Shown here one piece after another: positions 33,951 to 42,652 of a stretch of DNA of 64,000 nt (position 1 is the stretch's first letter; each line of letters begins with the position of its first letter). The stretch spans positions 2,666,001-2,730,000 of the forward strand of contig CAXXYD010000004.1 in the NCBI GenBank assembly GCA_963675565.2, given 5' to 3'. This DNA is from JARRKU01 sp963675565 (GTDB lineage: Bacteria > Desulfobacterota > Desulfobacteria > Desulfobacterales > Desulfosarcinaceae). A program made the position numbers and the translations under genes. Under the pieces are notes generated by a model that worked only from the letters and a program-made list of their open reading frames with translations, was not told the origin of the DNA and searched no databases.

Positions 33951-34808
33951 TTGAAAAATGCCATCGACAGGGCTCGACCTGACCCGAAGCCGAATCCGCC
34001 GCCTTACAGTGAACTGTTCATTTACTACCTGGAGGGACGCGTTTCGGCGGACGCCTTCAAGGCCGATGAAGCGTTTATCGGCAACTGGCAAGAAGATGGT
34101 GATACCTTCCTCTTTTTCAAATGCTCGCGCGACGACCAGGTAAAAGCCCTGGCAGCGCAGCACCCGCGGCTTTGCCTGATCGATCGCTACCAAATGACCT
34201 ATGATGAATGGCAGGGGGGAATTCCTGCACCGTTCACGGTGGGTCATCTGCATGTGTTGCCCCCCTGGCATGCCGATGCGGGCCGGCTGAAACAGGGGAG
34301 TCTTCTTTTGGATCCGGGCGTGGTTTTTGGCACCGGAGCCCACCCCACCACCCATGATTGCCTGGTGGCCATGCAAATCGCCTTTGACCGCCGACCTGTT
34401 GCGCGCGTGCTGGACCTGGGTACCGGCACCGGTCTGCTGGCGCTGGCTGCCGCTTCATTGGGGGCCTCTGAATGCGTGGCCGTAGATTCCAACTGGCTGG
34501 CTGCAGAAACCGCCCGGCGCAATGTCGAGCACAATGACATGTCAAAACAGATCCTTGTGGTGCAGGGGGATGCCAAGAAATTTATGGACCTGCCTTGTGA
34601 TCTTATGGTATCCAATATTCATTACGATATCATGCGGCACCTCGTAACGGCGCCCGGATTTCGGGACAATAAGCAATTTATTCTGTCCGGGCTGCTTCGG
34701 AGTCAGGCCAGGCAGATCGAAATGCAGTTGAGACGATGCGCCGCCAAAATCCTTCACCAGTGGGCGCAGCAAGGCATCTGGTATACCTTCTATGGCGAGA
34801 ATGCCTGA
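33951..34808 (+). CDS. PrmA-like SAM-dependent methyltransferase
   Basis: 285 residues if TTG 33951 is the start, 13 bp after the AcuB-like stop; no ATG is available in frame before the conserved region. The core resembles the ribosomal L11 methyltransferase: DPGVVFGTGAHPTTHDCL, then SAM motif VLDLGTGTGLLALAAASLGA, and VAVDSNWLA. The PrmA active-site loop is changed to VSNIHYDIM. The N-terminal ~120 residues do not look like the PrmA recognition domain. A protein methyltransferase of unknown target is the best guess. Confidence 0.72.
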   Translation: MKNAIDRARPDPKPNPPPYSELFIYYLEGRVSADAFKADEAFIGNWQEDGDTFLFFKCSRDDQVKALAAQHPRLCLIDRYQMTYDEWQGGIPAPFTVGHLHVLPPWHADAGRLKQGSLLLDPGVVFGTGAHPTTHDCLVAMQIAFDRRPVARVLDLGTGTGLLALAAASLGASECVAVDSNWLAAETARRNVEHNDMSKQILVVQGDAKKFMDLPCDLMVSNIHYDIMRHLVTAPGFRDNKQFILSGLLRSQARQIEMQLRRCAAKILHQWAQQGIWYTFYGENA

Positions 34809-34840
34809 CTGCAGTCCTGTTTGATGATAGAAGGGGCTCT

Positions 34841-35680
34841 ATGTTTATTCGGTGCTGGGGGGCGAGAGGCTCTATACCGGTTTCCGGGAAGGAATATATC
34901 AAGTACGGCGGCGATACCACATGCCTTGAGATACGCACCCAAAGCGACGACATTATCATTGTGGATGCGGGCACGGGGATTCGACGGCTCGGCAATCAGC
35001 TCATCCGGGAGGGTCGTTACCAGTATAATTTTATCCTGACCCACGGGCACTGGGACCATCTGATGGGCTTTCCTTATTTCAAGCCCCTGTTTCTGGAGCA
35101 CCCGCAAATCAGGATGCATCGCGGGCCGTTCCATAAAAAGTTTCTGGAAACGATGTTTTCAAAGGTGATGGCACCTCCCAATTTCCCGGTACGCTTTTCT
35201 GATCTTAAAGCCAAAATTGTTTATGAAGACCGTCAGCCCAACAAGTTTGAAATCGGTTCGGTTACCGTTATTCCCATCCAACTCAGCCATCCCAACACCG
35301 GCAAAGGTTATAAGTTCGTGGAGGACGGGAAGGTGTTCGTCTTCCTGACGGACAATGAGCTTGGGTTCGCTCATCCCGGCGGCCTTATGGCAGCGGACTA
35401 CACCGAATTTTGTAAAGGGGCCGACCTGCTGCTTCACGATGCCGAGTATACCCCGCAGGAGTATAAATTACTTATGGAATGGGGGCATTCATCTTATGTG
35501 GATGTGTTGAACCTTGCGTTTGAGGCCGGCGTAAAGCGCCTGGGGCTGTTTCACCACAATCAGGAGCGAACCGATGACGAGGTGGACGAGATCGTGCAGG
35601 ACTGCCATAAAATAATCAAAAAACGGAAAAGCGATCTGGATTGCTTTGCCGTGGGGATGGGGATGAGTTTTGAGCTGTGA
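34841..35680 (+). CDS. MBL-fold metallo-hydrolase
   Basis: 279 residues from ATG 34841 (GAAGGGG upstream). Motif FILTHGHWDHLMGFPYF gives the HxHxDH metal site, with VDAGTGIRRLGNQ before it, QLSHPNTGKGYKF and LLLHDAEYTPQEY after. The family resembles RNase Z-like/PhnP-type phosphodiesterases (Lactamase_B_2), and substrate is unknown. The last codons overlap the GTG start of the sirtuin, so the two are translated from one message. Confidence 0.85.
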   Translation: MFIRCWGARGSIPVSGKEYIKYGGDTTCLEIRTQSDDIIIVDAGTGIRRLGNQLIREGRYQYNFILTHGHWDHLMGFPYFKPLFLEHPQIRMHRGPFHKKFLETMFSKVMAPPNFPVRFSDLKAKIVYEDRQPNKFEIGSVTVIPIQLSHPNTGKGYKFVEDGKVFVFLTDNELGFAHPGGLMAADYTEFCKGADLLLHDAEYTPQEYKLLMEWGHSSYVDVLNLAFEAGVKRLGLFHHNQERTDDEVDEIVQDCHKIIKKRKSDLDCFAVGMGMSFEL

Positions 35681-36426
35681 CGGACCTTACTGAGAAAGCG
35701 GCATCATTACTCGTCCGATCAAGATCGGCGGTTGCGCTGACCGGCGCCGGCATTTCGGTAGAGAGCGGAATTCCGCCATTCAGGGGAAAGGGCGGGCTGT
35801 GGGAAAAGCTCGACCCCATGAAATATGCACATATCGACGCTTACGAGCGCAATCCCGCGCAAGTCTGGAAGATGTTGTTTCTGGGGCTCAAAACGGTTCT
35901 GCAGGAAGCAAAGCCCAATGATGGCCATAACGGGTTGTTTCACCTTGAGCAAATGGGGATCGTCCATACCATCGTGACCCAGAATATAGACGGGCTTCAC
36001 CAGCGCGCCGGAAGCCGGGATGTGATCGAGTTTCATGGTACTTTTGCCGTTCAGCGCTGCATGCAGTGCGACGGCCGCCTGGATTCAAGTCGATTGAACC
36101 TGGATAACCTTCCCCCAAGATGTGCCTGCGGGGGGATTTTAAGGCCGGATGTGGTGATGTTCGGTGAGATGATCCCCTTTGCCAGTCTGCAACGCGCCCA
36201 GCTGCTGGCTTCGACTTGCGACTTGATGCTTGTCGTGGGAACGTCTGCGACGGTGGCACCTGCCGCACATCTGCCGGTGATCGCCAAGCGTGCGGGGGCC
36301 GCCATTATTGAGATTAATCCGGAGCCTACGCCCCTGACCCGCCAGGTGAGCGATGTGACGTTGCTGGGAAAAGCCGGGCGTGTCATGGCCGAACTGGTCG
36401 ATGCCGTATATCAGGTTATAAGTTAA
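35677..36426 (+). CDS. cobB: Sir2-family NAD-dependent protein deacylase (CobB-like)
   Basis: 249 residues from a GTG start (35677) that overlaps the previous stop as GTGA. NAD motif GAGISVESGIPPFRG (23-37), TQNIDGLH (101-108), catalytic His120, and a Cys4 zinc site (Cys128, Cys131, Cys149, Cys151). The YxxR pair that marks desuccinylases like E. coli CobB is replaced here by Leu67 and Gly70 in VWKMLFLGLK, so deacetylation seems likelier than desuccinylation. The last codons and the stop lie inside a palindromic repeat (36405-36460). A second deacylase (HDAC type) is four genes upstream. Confidence 0.92.
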   Translation: MTDLTEKAASLLVRSRSAVALTGAGISVESGIPPFRGKGGLWEKLDPMKYAHIDAYERNPAQVWKMLFLGLKTVLQEAKPNDGHNGLFHLEQMGIVHTIVTQNIDGLHQRAGSRDVIEFHGTFAVQRCMQCDGRLDSSRLNLDNLPPRCACGGILRPDVVMFGEMIPFASLQRAQLLASTCDLMLVVGTSATVAPAAHLPVIAKRAGAAIIEINPEPTPLTRQVSDVTLLGKAGRVMAELVDAVYQVIS

Positions 36427-36460
36427 TCAAAGATTAACTTATAACCTGATATACGTCCCC
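36405..36460. repeat. palindromic dispersed repeat, copy 2
   Basis: Two 24-nt complementary arms (36405-36428 and 36432-36455) with loop AAA, then TCCCC. The right arm plus TCCCC is identical to copy 1 (851-911). The left arm codes the sirtuin C-terminus YQVIS and its TAA stop. Confidence 0.85.
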
Positions 36461-36512
36461 AACGCAGTCCGAAGCCGGTTCCTTTCGACCCAAAACGTGA
36501 AAGCATTTCGAA

Positions 36513-38072
36513 ATGACCCCCGATAAACAGGAACGCACAGCGGGTGCCGGGTGGGTGGTGCGGATACCGCTTCAGATGCCCTCCTTAAAAGACAATAGCG
36601 CCGATGCGGACCGCTTATGCCGATCGTTGCAGCGTGAATTCGGAATCAGCCACATCGACATCGGTCTGGACCTGGCGCGGCAGCTTCCCGTTCTGCTCAG
36701 GGAAAATCACTATTCTCTGCGCTGCCTCGTTTTTCAGGACAGGTCCCATGGGGTCCTGGTTCATGCGGATGCCGGTGATCCGGCAACGGTCATGGCCGGG
36801 GTGGCGATCGACCTGGGCACGACCCGGGTGGTGATCCGGCTGGTGGATTTAGAAAACCGCCGGTCGCTTGCCGAGACATCTTTCGACAATCCCCAGGCGG
36901 CCATCGGGCCCGACGTGCTGGCCCGCATTCACCATGCGGATCTGCCGGCCGGGCTGCAGGAGCTTCAATCCCGCCTCATGGATGAGCTGAATATACACCT
37001 CAATAACCTGTATGATGGTTGCGGGATCAGCTCCGACAGCGTTCACCTTGTCAGTGTTGCCGGCAATACCGCCATGAGTCACCTGTTTGCCGGGATTCCC
37101 GTTCACTGGATGATTCGGGAGCCTTACATACCGGCGGTAAACTGTTTTCCCCTGATTCATGCCAAAGCACTGGGGATATCTGCTGCGCCAGGCGCGCGGG
37201 TGTTGATTTTCCCGAATGTGGGGAGTTATTTCGGCGGTGATTTGATCTCCGGTATCCTGTTCTCGGGGCTGCACAAACTGGCCGAAACAGCCATCCTCGT
37301 GGATGTCGGTACAAACGCCGAAGTTGTATTGGGCAACAAGGACTGGCTTATGGCTTGCGCCGGTGCCGCCGGTCCGGCCCTGGAGGGTGGAATGAGCCGC
37401 ATGGGGACAACGGCGGCGCCGGGCGTCATCGATCGGGTTCGCATCGATCCGCAGACCGGCGTTTTCGACCTGCACACCATCGATGACCTGGCACCATTGG
37501 GTATTTGTGGTTCCGGGGTGATAGACCTGGCTGCCCAGCTTTTTCTGTCCGGTATGATCGATATCCGCGGAAAGCTGCAGCCCGATGCCTGCGGATCGCG
37601 GTTTTGTATGAAAAACGACCTGGCCCATCTGGTCATCGTTGCGGGCGAGCGGTCGGGCACCGGGAATGATTTGTGTATCAGTCAGGCGGATCTGGACAGC
37701 CTGGTGCGATCCAAGGCCGCCATGTACACCATTTTGGAGACCATCACCGCAGCGATGGGCATGGCGCTGTCCGATCTGCAAACCTTTTTCGTCGCCGGCA
37801 CTTTCGGTTCCCTCATCGATCCGCAGTCGGCCATCACAATCGGCATGATCCCCGACCTTGCGCTGGAGCGCTATCATTCACTGGGCAACAGTTCCCTCGG
37901 AGGAGCGACCCAGGTCCTTCTGGAAAGAGATATGGTTTCGCAGATTGACCAGGTGAGGGATAGAATTACTTATCTGGAGTTGAATGTGAACCAGGATTTC
38001 ATGAATCGTTTTTCTGCGGCCAAGTTCATTCCCCATACGGATAAGTCGCGGTTCCCATCGGTGCGGGTATAG
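36513..38072 (+). CDS. RACo/AcsV-like ASKHA activator lacking the 2Fe-2S domain
   Basis: 519 residues. The ASKHA part matches the C-terminal domain (DUF4445) of reductive activators of corrinoid proteins: GVAIDLGTTRVVIRLVDL, VSVAGNTAMSHLFAGIP, FPNVGSYFGGDLISG, ILVDVGTNAEVVLGN, GAAGPALEGG and GICGSGVIDL. Full-length RACo starts with a ~95-residue plant-type ferredoxin domain; here the protein begins directly with the linker-like region (RIPLQMPSLKDN), and no Cys cluster is present. It starts 53 bp after the palindromic repeat. Electrons would have to come from a separate protein. Confidence 0.85.
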   Translation: MTPDKQERTAGAGWVVRIPLQMPSLKDNSADADRLCRSLQREFGISHIDIGLDLARQLPVLLRENHYSLRCLVFQDRSHGVLVHADAGDPATVMAGVAIDLGTTRVVIRLVDLENRRSLAETSFDNPQAAIGPDVLARIHHADLPAGLQELQSRLMDELNIHLNNLYDGCGISSDSVHLVSVAGNTAMSHLFAGIPVHWMIREPYIPAVNCFPLIHAKALGISAAPGARVLIFPNVGSYFGGDLISGILFSGLHKLAETAILVDVGTNAEVVLGNKDWLMACAGAAGPALEGGMSRMGTTAAPGVIDRVRIDPQTGVFDLHTIDDLAPLGICGSGVIDLAAQLFLSGMIDIRGKLQPDACGSRFCMKNDLAHLVIVAGERSGTGNDLCISQADLDSLVRSKAAMYTILETITAAMGMALSDLQTFFVAGTFGSLIDPQSAITIGMIPDLALERYHSLGNSSLGGATQVLLERDMVSQIDQVRDRITYLELNVNQDFMNRFSAAKFIPHTDKSRFPSVRV

Positions 38073-38083
38073 GCGCAGGATCC

Positions 38084-38222
38084 GTTAAAATTCAACTTTC
38101 GAATGTCGGGCAGTGCCAGCGGGAATGGCTGATTTGCCGCGGGCGGGGATAAACCCCGCCCCTGCATTTAATGCCCCGGTTTCGCAGGGGTGGGCTTGAT
38201 GCCCACCCGTTGTGGGTTTACT
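38084..38222 (-). repeat. GC-rich dispersed repeat with internal hairpins, copy B
   Basis: Read on the minus strand it aligns over about 135 nt with 59213-59345, sharing ACGGGGTTT/GCGGGGTTT, CGCCCGCGGCAA and CGAAAGTTG blocks. It holds two hairpins (GGTGGGC-TTGAT-GCCCACC and GGGCGGGG-ATAAA-CCCCGCCC form) and lies between the convergent RACo-like and uraA genes, where it may act as a terminator. Confidence 0.7.
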
Positions 38223-38288
38223 AACCGTATGAACGTTTCGCTCAAAATGCGCAGCGAAATGCGGGCTCGTCTTTGCCGCCAATGCGTC

Positions 38289-39533
38289 CTATAATTTCTT
38301 GCGGGGCAGCACGAGATTGAGCACCACGCCGGCGATCCCGGACAGGCCGATGCCTTTCAGGGTAAAGTCGTTGATGCTAAACGCCATTCCGCCGATGCCG
38401 AATACGAGGATCAGCGCCACTATGGATAGATTGCGCGGTTCGGTCAGGTCCTCTCCGGCTTTGACCAGTGAATTGAGCCCCACCACGGTAATGGCGCCGA
38501 AGAGCAAAAGCATGATGCCGCCCATAACCGGAACCGGAATGGTTTGCAGGATGGCCCCGACTTTGCCGACAAACGCCAGCAGGATAGCGAATACGGCCGC
38601 CCAGGTCATGATGACGGGGTTGTGCATTTTGGTCAGGGCCACTGCGCCGGTGACTTCCGAATAGGTGGTGTTGGGGGGGCCGCCGAAAAACGCAGCCATG
38701 GAAGTGGCCAGCCCGTCGCCCATCATCGTTCGGTGAATCCCCGGGTCTTTGATGTAATCCTTGCCGGTCACCTGGCCGATGGCCAGAATATCGCCGAAAT
38801 GTTCGATGGCCGGCGCAATGGCCACCGGCACGATAAAAATGACAGCCTGCAGGTTCCACTGGGGCAGGACAAAGTTGGGGACGGCAAACCAGGCTGCATT
38901 GGAAATCGGGCTCAGGTCGATCAGTCCCAGGGGAATGGAGACAACGTATCCGGCGATGATGCCGATGAGGATCGGAATGAGCCGCAACATGCCTTTGGCC
39001 AGCAAAGAGACGATAATGGTGGTGCATAGCGTCACCATTGAAGCAATCAATGCTTTATTCTGGGCCACCAGGACAAAGGAGCCGTCACCCGTTTTGCCGA
39101 GGGCCATGAAAACCGCCACGGGAGCCAGTATCAGACCGATGACCATGATGACGGGCCCCACGACGACGGGCGGCAGGATGCGGTGGATAATCTGGGGGCC
39201 GAATATTTTAATGCAAATGCTGATGATGACGTACAGAATGCCGGCGGCGGCGAGGCCGCAGAGGGTGCCCGGAATACCCCAGGTTTTGACGCCGAAGATA
39301 ATGGGTGCAATAAATGCAAACGAAGAGGCCAGAAATATGGGGACCTTGCGTTTGGTAATCAGTTGAAACAACAGCGTGCCTGCCCCTGCCGTAAAAAGCG
39401 CGACGTTGGGGTCCAGGCCGGTGAGCAGGGGTACCAAAACCAAAGCGCCAAAGGCGACGAAAAGCATTTGCGCGCCGAACAGACTGTTTTTGATTTGAAA
39501 TCCGGATTCGGCAGAAGTATTGTCCAGGGCCAT
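38289..39533 (-). CDS. uraA: uracil permease, NCS2 family
   Basis: 414 residues, mostly hydrophobic, about 12-14 membrane segments. NCS2 motifs include AIEHFGDILAIGQVTGKDY (uracil-binding Glu/His region) and GGPPNTTYSEVTGAVALTK in the substrate site, with PVMGGIMLLLFG later. UraA symports uracil with protons. The AAGGAGG ribosome site lies just before ATG. It follows upp on the same strand with a 150-bp gap, a salvage pair for pyrimidines. Confidence 0.93.
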   Translation of the reverse strand: MALDNTSAESGFQIKNSLFGAQMLFVAFGALVLVPLLTGLDPNVALFTAGAGTLLFQLITKRKVPIFLASSFAFIAPIIFGVKTWGIPGTLCGLAAAGILYVIISICIKIFGPQIIHRILPPVVVGPVIMVIGLILAPVAVFMALGKTGDGSFVLVAQNKALIASMVTLCTTIIVSLLAKGMLRLIPILIGIIAGYVVSIPLGLIDLSPISNAAWFAVPNFVLPQWNLQAVIFIVPVAIAPAIEHFGDILAIGQVTGKDYIKDPGIHRTMMGDGLATSMAAFFGGPPNTTYSEVTGAVALTKMHNPVIMTWAAVFAILLAFVGKVGAILQTIPVPVMGGIMLLLFGAITVVGLNSLVKAGEDLTEPRNLSIVALILVFGIGGMAFSINDFTLKGIGLSGIAGVVLNLVLPRKKL

Positions 39534-39683
39534 CGATCCTCCTTGATAAAATGAATGGGGAAAATTGGTTCAGTCATTATCTATCGCCGGACGTAAGCAC
39601 GAATTTTCCCCATCCGGGGAAAAAGGCGCCTTCATGGGGCGGATGCGTTTCCGTCAAGCGTGCGATTCGGGTTGTGGTCCCGC

Positions 39684-40310
39684 CTATTTCGTGCCAAAAA
39701 TCTTATCGCCCGCATCCCCAAGTCCAGGGAGAATATAGCCGATATCATTTAGCCTTTCATCTATTGCCGCAACGTATATATCGACATCCGGATGGGCCGC
39801 CTCGACCCGTTTCAATCCTTCGGGCGCCGCCACCAGGAAGATGCCTTTGATCTGTTTGCACCCGGCCCTCTTGAGTTCTTCGATGGTTGCCATGAGGGTT
39901 CCTCCCGTGGCCAGCATGGGATCCAGAATCAGGGCGATACGTTCTTCCATGGAACTGGTCATTTTAAGATAATACTGCACCGGGTTCAGGGTCTCTTCAT
40001 TGCGGTAGAGGCCGATGACACTGACCCTGGCCGAAGGGATCAGGTGCAAAACCCCGTTCATCATACCGAGACCGGCGCGTAAAATGGGTACTACGGTAAT
40101 CTTCTTGCCCTTGATGGTCTCAACCTTCACAGATCCGGCCCAACCCTGGATGGTTTTGGGTTCGGTGACCAGGTCCTTTGTGGCTTCGTAGGTGAGCAGG
40201 CTCCCCACTTCAGAGGCCAGGTCCCTGAAATCTTTGGTGGTGATGTCATGGACCCGCATAAGCCCCAGCTTGTGTTTGACCAGTGGATGTTGAACGATTT
40301 GAACCGGCAA
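39684..40310 (-). CDS. upp: uracil phosphoribosyltransferase
   Basis: 208 residues, full length. The PRPP loop reads ALILDPMLATGGTLMATIEEL, the uracil-binding C-terminus DERLNDIGYILPGLGDAGDKIFGTK, and the N-terminus VQIVQHPLVKHKLGLMR. The enzyme makes UMP from uracil and PRPP. First of the upp-uraA pair; AGGAGG lies just upstream of its start. The 263-bp region before it (40311-40573) holds a repeat motif and no gene. Confidence 0.96.
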   Translation of the reverse strand: MPVQIVQHPLVKHKLGLMRVHDITTKDFRDLASEVGSLLTYEATKDLVTEPKTIQGWAGSVKVETIKGKKITVVPILRAGLGMMNGVLHLIPSARVSVIGLYRNEETLNPVQYYLKMTSSMEERIALILDPMLATGGTLMATIEELKRAGCKQIKGIFLVAAPEGLKRVEAAHPDVDIYVAAIDERLNDIGYILPGLGDAGDKIFGTK

Positions 40311-40482
40311 GTCAGCCTCCTATTTTTTATCGATGATTCGGATGAAAAGCGGGCCGAGTATGGCAAGAAAGCAGAGGCATGTCAACGCATGAACGGTGGT
40401 CCGCAGTTCTGTGTGAAAGCCTCTCATCGAATCCAAATACCAAGGCTCAAATGATGTCATTATATATCATCGGGCCCCAGCC

Positions 40483-40517
40483 ATATTTGATATTTAGATT
40501 TTGACATCCGATATTGG
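40483..40517 (-). repeat. short dispersed 'tcaaatntcaaaatcc' motif, copy 3
   Basis: Minus strand AATATCGGATGTCAAAATCT followed by AAATATCAAATATGG, similar to 24316-24350 and 26776-26808. Confidence 0.5.
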
Positions 40518-40573
40518 CGGGGGATCTCCATTGAGAATGACTGCTGCGGACCTGGATTCTGGGGGGAGGGATG

Positions 40574-41491
40574 TTACTTTTTAATTTTTCCCTGACGGGA
40601 TTGTATGTAGTAATCGCGGGCGGCTTGATAGGGATCAAAAGCCGCTTTTTTTGCCGCGTCGATATCTTCAATACGAAAAGAGAGCATGTTGACCGTATTG
40701 AAGCCCCTGACCGCTATGGACGTTTCCGTTGGCTCCACATAATTAACCGGGTCCAGAAAGGCATCTCCCACCCGGCCTATCGTATCGCGGAGCGTTGATG
40801 AGCCGAGGAACGGCCATACAATATAAAAGCCATCTCCGATGCTGTAATGCCCTAACGTCTGGCCCAAGTCTTCCGGGGGGGGGTTCAATTCAGGATATTT
40901 TTTGGTGACATTGCCGAAACCCAGAACGCCGTATACCGTATTTAGGGTGAAACTGGCGAATTCTGCCACCGCTGCCTGGCCTTTGCCCTGAAAAATACAG
41001 TTAACGAAACGAACGGGGGCCGTCAGATTGTGAAAGAAATTGTTGACGCCCGTTCGCACCGGCTGGGGCGCTATTTTGCGATACCCCAACGACAGGGGCT
41101 TGAGCAGCCATACATACAATTTGTCATTGAACGTGAACATGGCGCGGTTAAACGGTTCAATAGGGTCGGCTATGGCAGGGACTGCTGACTCTTCTTCCCA
41201 GTTTTCGAAATTATCTTCAAGCAATGCTTCTTCGTCATCGGTCAATGCCGTCGATGCGTTTGAGGGCTCGGCCGCCGGCGTTTGCGGCCTTTGGTCCTTT
41301 TGGGTATTCGAAAGCTCAGCGGCCGGAGGTTGCAGTGTCCGGTCCTCTTGGGGATGCGACGATTCAGCCGCCGGCATCTGCAAGGTCTTGTCCTGCCGGG
41401 CAGCGGAGGACTTGTTTTGTGTTGCACAGCCGGTGGCCAGACCAATGAAGGCGATCAGCGCGAGCAATAAAGGAAGTGGGCAGTGTTTCAT
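40574..41491 (-). CDS. mlaA: MlaA/VacJ outer-membrane lipoprotein
   Basis: 305 residues from ATG 41491. Lipoprotein signal with lipobox LATGC (Cys22). Residues 34-81 are three imperfect 16-residue repeats (PAAE core) forming a Pro/Ser/Gln linker. From about 110 it is typical MlaA: DPIEPFNRAMFTFNDKL, ERYGVLGFGNV-like VYGVLGFGNVTKKY, GQTLGHYSIGDGFYIVWP and GSSTLRDTIGRVGD. MlaA removes phospholipid from the outer leaflet of the outer membrane and hands it to MlaC, encoded just upstream (13 bp). mlaFED genes are not in this window. Confidence 0.94.
   Translation of the reverse strand: MKHCPLPLLLALIAFIGLATGCATQNKSSAARQDKTLQMPAAESSHPQEDRTLQPPAAELSNTQKDQRPQTPAAEPSNASTALTDDEEALLEDNFENWEEESAVPAIADPIEPFNRAMFTFNDKLYVWLLKPLSLGYRKIAPQPVRTGVNNFFHNLTAPVRFVNCIFQGKGQAAVAEFASFTLNTVYGVLGFGNVTKKYPELNPPPEDLGQTLGHYSIGDGFYIVWPFLGSSTLRDTIGRVGDAFLDPVNYVEPTETSIAVRGFNTVNMLSFRIEDIDAAKKAAFDPYQAARDYYIQSRQGKIKK
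41249..41392 (-). repeat. three 48-bp tandem repeats inside mlaA
   Basis: Three imperfect units code DKTLQMPAAESSHPQE, DRTLQPPAAELSNTQK and DQRPQTPAAEPSNAST just after the lipobox, a variable-length linker. Confidence 0.8.
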
Positions 41492-41504
41492 CAAAATAAT
41501 TCGT

Positions 41505-42137
41505 TCAATTGACTTGCGAGGTGCCGGCAGCCTGGGCATTCAATTTTTGTTCAAGCCGTTGGATGAGTTGGTCCGGTGTTTCACTTTGTAGAATGGAACT
41601 GAACTGGACCCGGTAATTTTTGATCAGGCTGACTCCGTTTTCAACAATGATGTCATAGACCTTCCAGGCGCCCTTGATTTTTTTCATGCGATAATCAATG
41701 GGGATTTCCGCGCCTGGCCGGCGCAAGGTGGTTCTCACCAGGGCCACGTTGCCTTTGACCAATTCCTTTTCAAACGCAATGGTTTCGTTGTTGTATTCCC
41801 CCTGAAGCTTATCGATGTATGTGTTGCCTAAAAATTCTGAAAAGACGTTGGTAAAACGGTCTTGTTCAGTGGATGAAAAACGGGTCCACGGCTTTCCGAT
41901 AGCCCGTTTGCTCAGTTCCAGGAAATCGAATATCGGGTGAGCGATTTCCCAGATCTTTTCACGCTGGGCCTCTTTATCGCCGGGCGCCTTGTAAGCCGGA
42001 TCATTGAGTACATCGATGATCCGGTTAATCGGGCCTTTCAGGGATTCAAGGGGGCTCAAGCTTTCCGTGTTGGCGTCAGACACGCTGGCGATCAAGATAA
42101 TTGTACAGAACACCGTTGCCCATTGTCTAGTATTCAT
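41505..42137 (-). CDS. mlaC: MlaC-family periplasmic phospholipid carrier
   Basis: 210 residues from ATG 42137, with AAGGAG six nt upstream. Signal peptide (TRQWATVFCTIILIASVSDA). The mature part shows the MlaC pattern: INRIIDVLNDPAYK, IWEIAHPIFDFLELSKRAIGKPW, FTNVFSEFLGNTYIDKLQGE, RRPGAEIPIDYRMKKIKGAWKVYDIIVENGVSLIKNYR (in parts). MlaC shuttles phospholipid between MlaA and the inner membrane MlaFED complex. It has its own promoter at 42327-42355, leaving a 180-nt leader in which I see nothing specific. Confidence 0.92.
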   Translation of the reverse strand: MNTRQWATVFCTIILIASVSDANTESLSPLESLKGPINRIIDVLNDPAYKAPGDKEAQREKIWEIAHPIFDFLELSKRAIGKPWTRFSSTEQDRFTNVFSEFLGNTYIDKLQGEYNNETIAFEKELVKGNVALVRTTLRRPGAEIPIDYRMKKIKGAWKVYDIIVENGVSLIKNYRVQFSSILQSETPDQLIQRLEQKLNAQAAGTSQVN

Positions 42138-42326
42138 GCCCGCTCCTTGTTCAACACCCCGCCGCATGATCTGATATGCGACGGGCACTGTGTTTTAACA
42201 CCTTTGATACACCCTTTTGATGGCATGCCGTATTCGTTTGCATAACATCTATTTGTTTCTATTCGGAAATATTATTAAAAACTTTAGGCGGCTACAGGGT
42301 TTTTCATTCCTTCGAGTATCGCGCCT

Positions 42327-42355
42327 ACTATAAAAAACCCACATCGAAGTGTCAA
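42327..42355 (-). promoter_or_regulatory. strong sigma-70 promoter for mlaC-mlaA
   Basis: Minus strand TTGACA (42355-42350), 17-bp spacer, TATAGT (42332-42327). Confidence 0.7.
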
Positions 42356-42652
42356 GCAAGAAGGGCGAGGCATTATAATAAAAACGGGCTTCTATAGCCG
42401 ATATGACTTTTTTGAAAATAGTCGGGTGACAGGATCATGATTGAGCGGACTCCGATCTGCACCCTGGTTTTGATGCCGCTAAAGGAAATCAGCGTAATGT
42501 ATGGTCATACTTTTACCAATGGATGTGTAACTATGAAGAAAAAGTCATAAATAATAGGAACCCAAGTTCACTATCATATTGATAGCCGCGATGAAGTTTG
42601 ATATAAGCAATGTAATTTTAAATGGTTATACAGGTTGCGGTAATTTTCGGGG

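Noticed and set aside
38084..38222. CRISPR-like repeat near uraA
   Set aside because: Only nested hairpins and one copy on each locus; no regular spacers.
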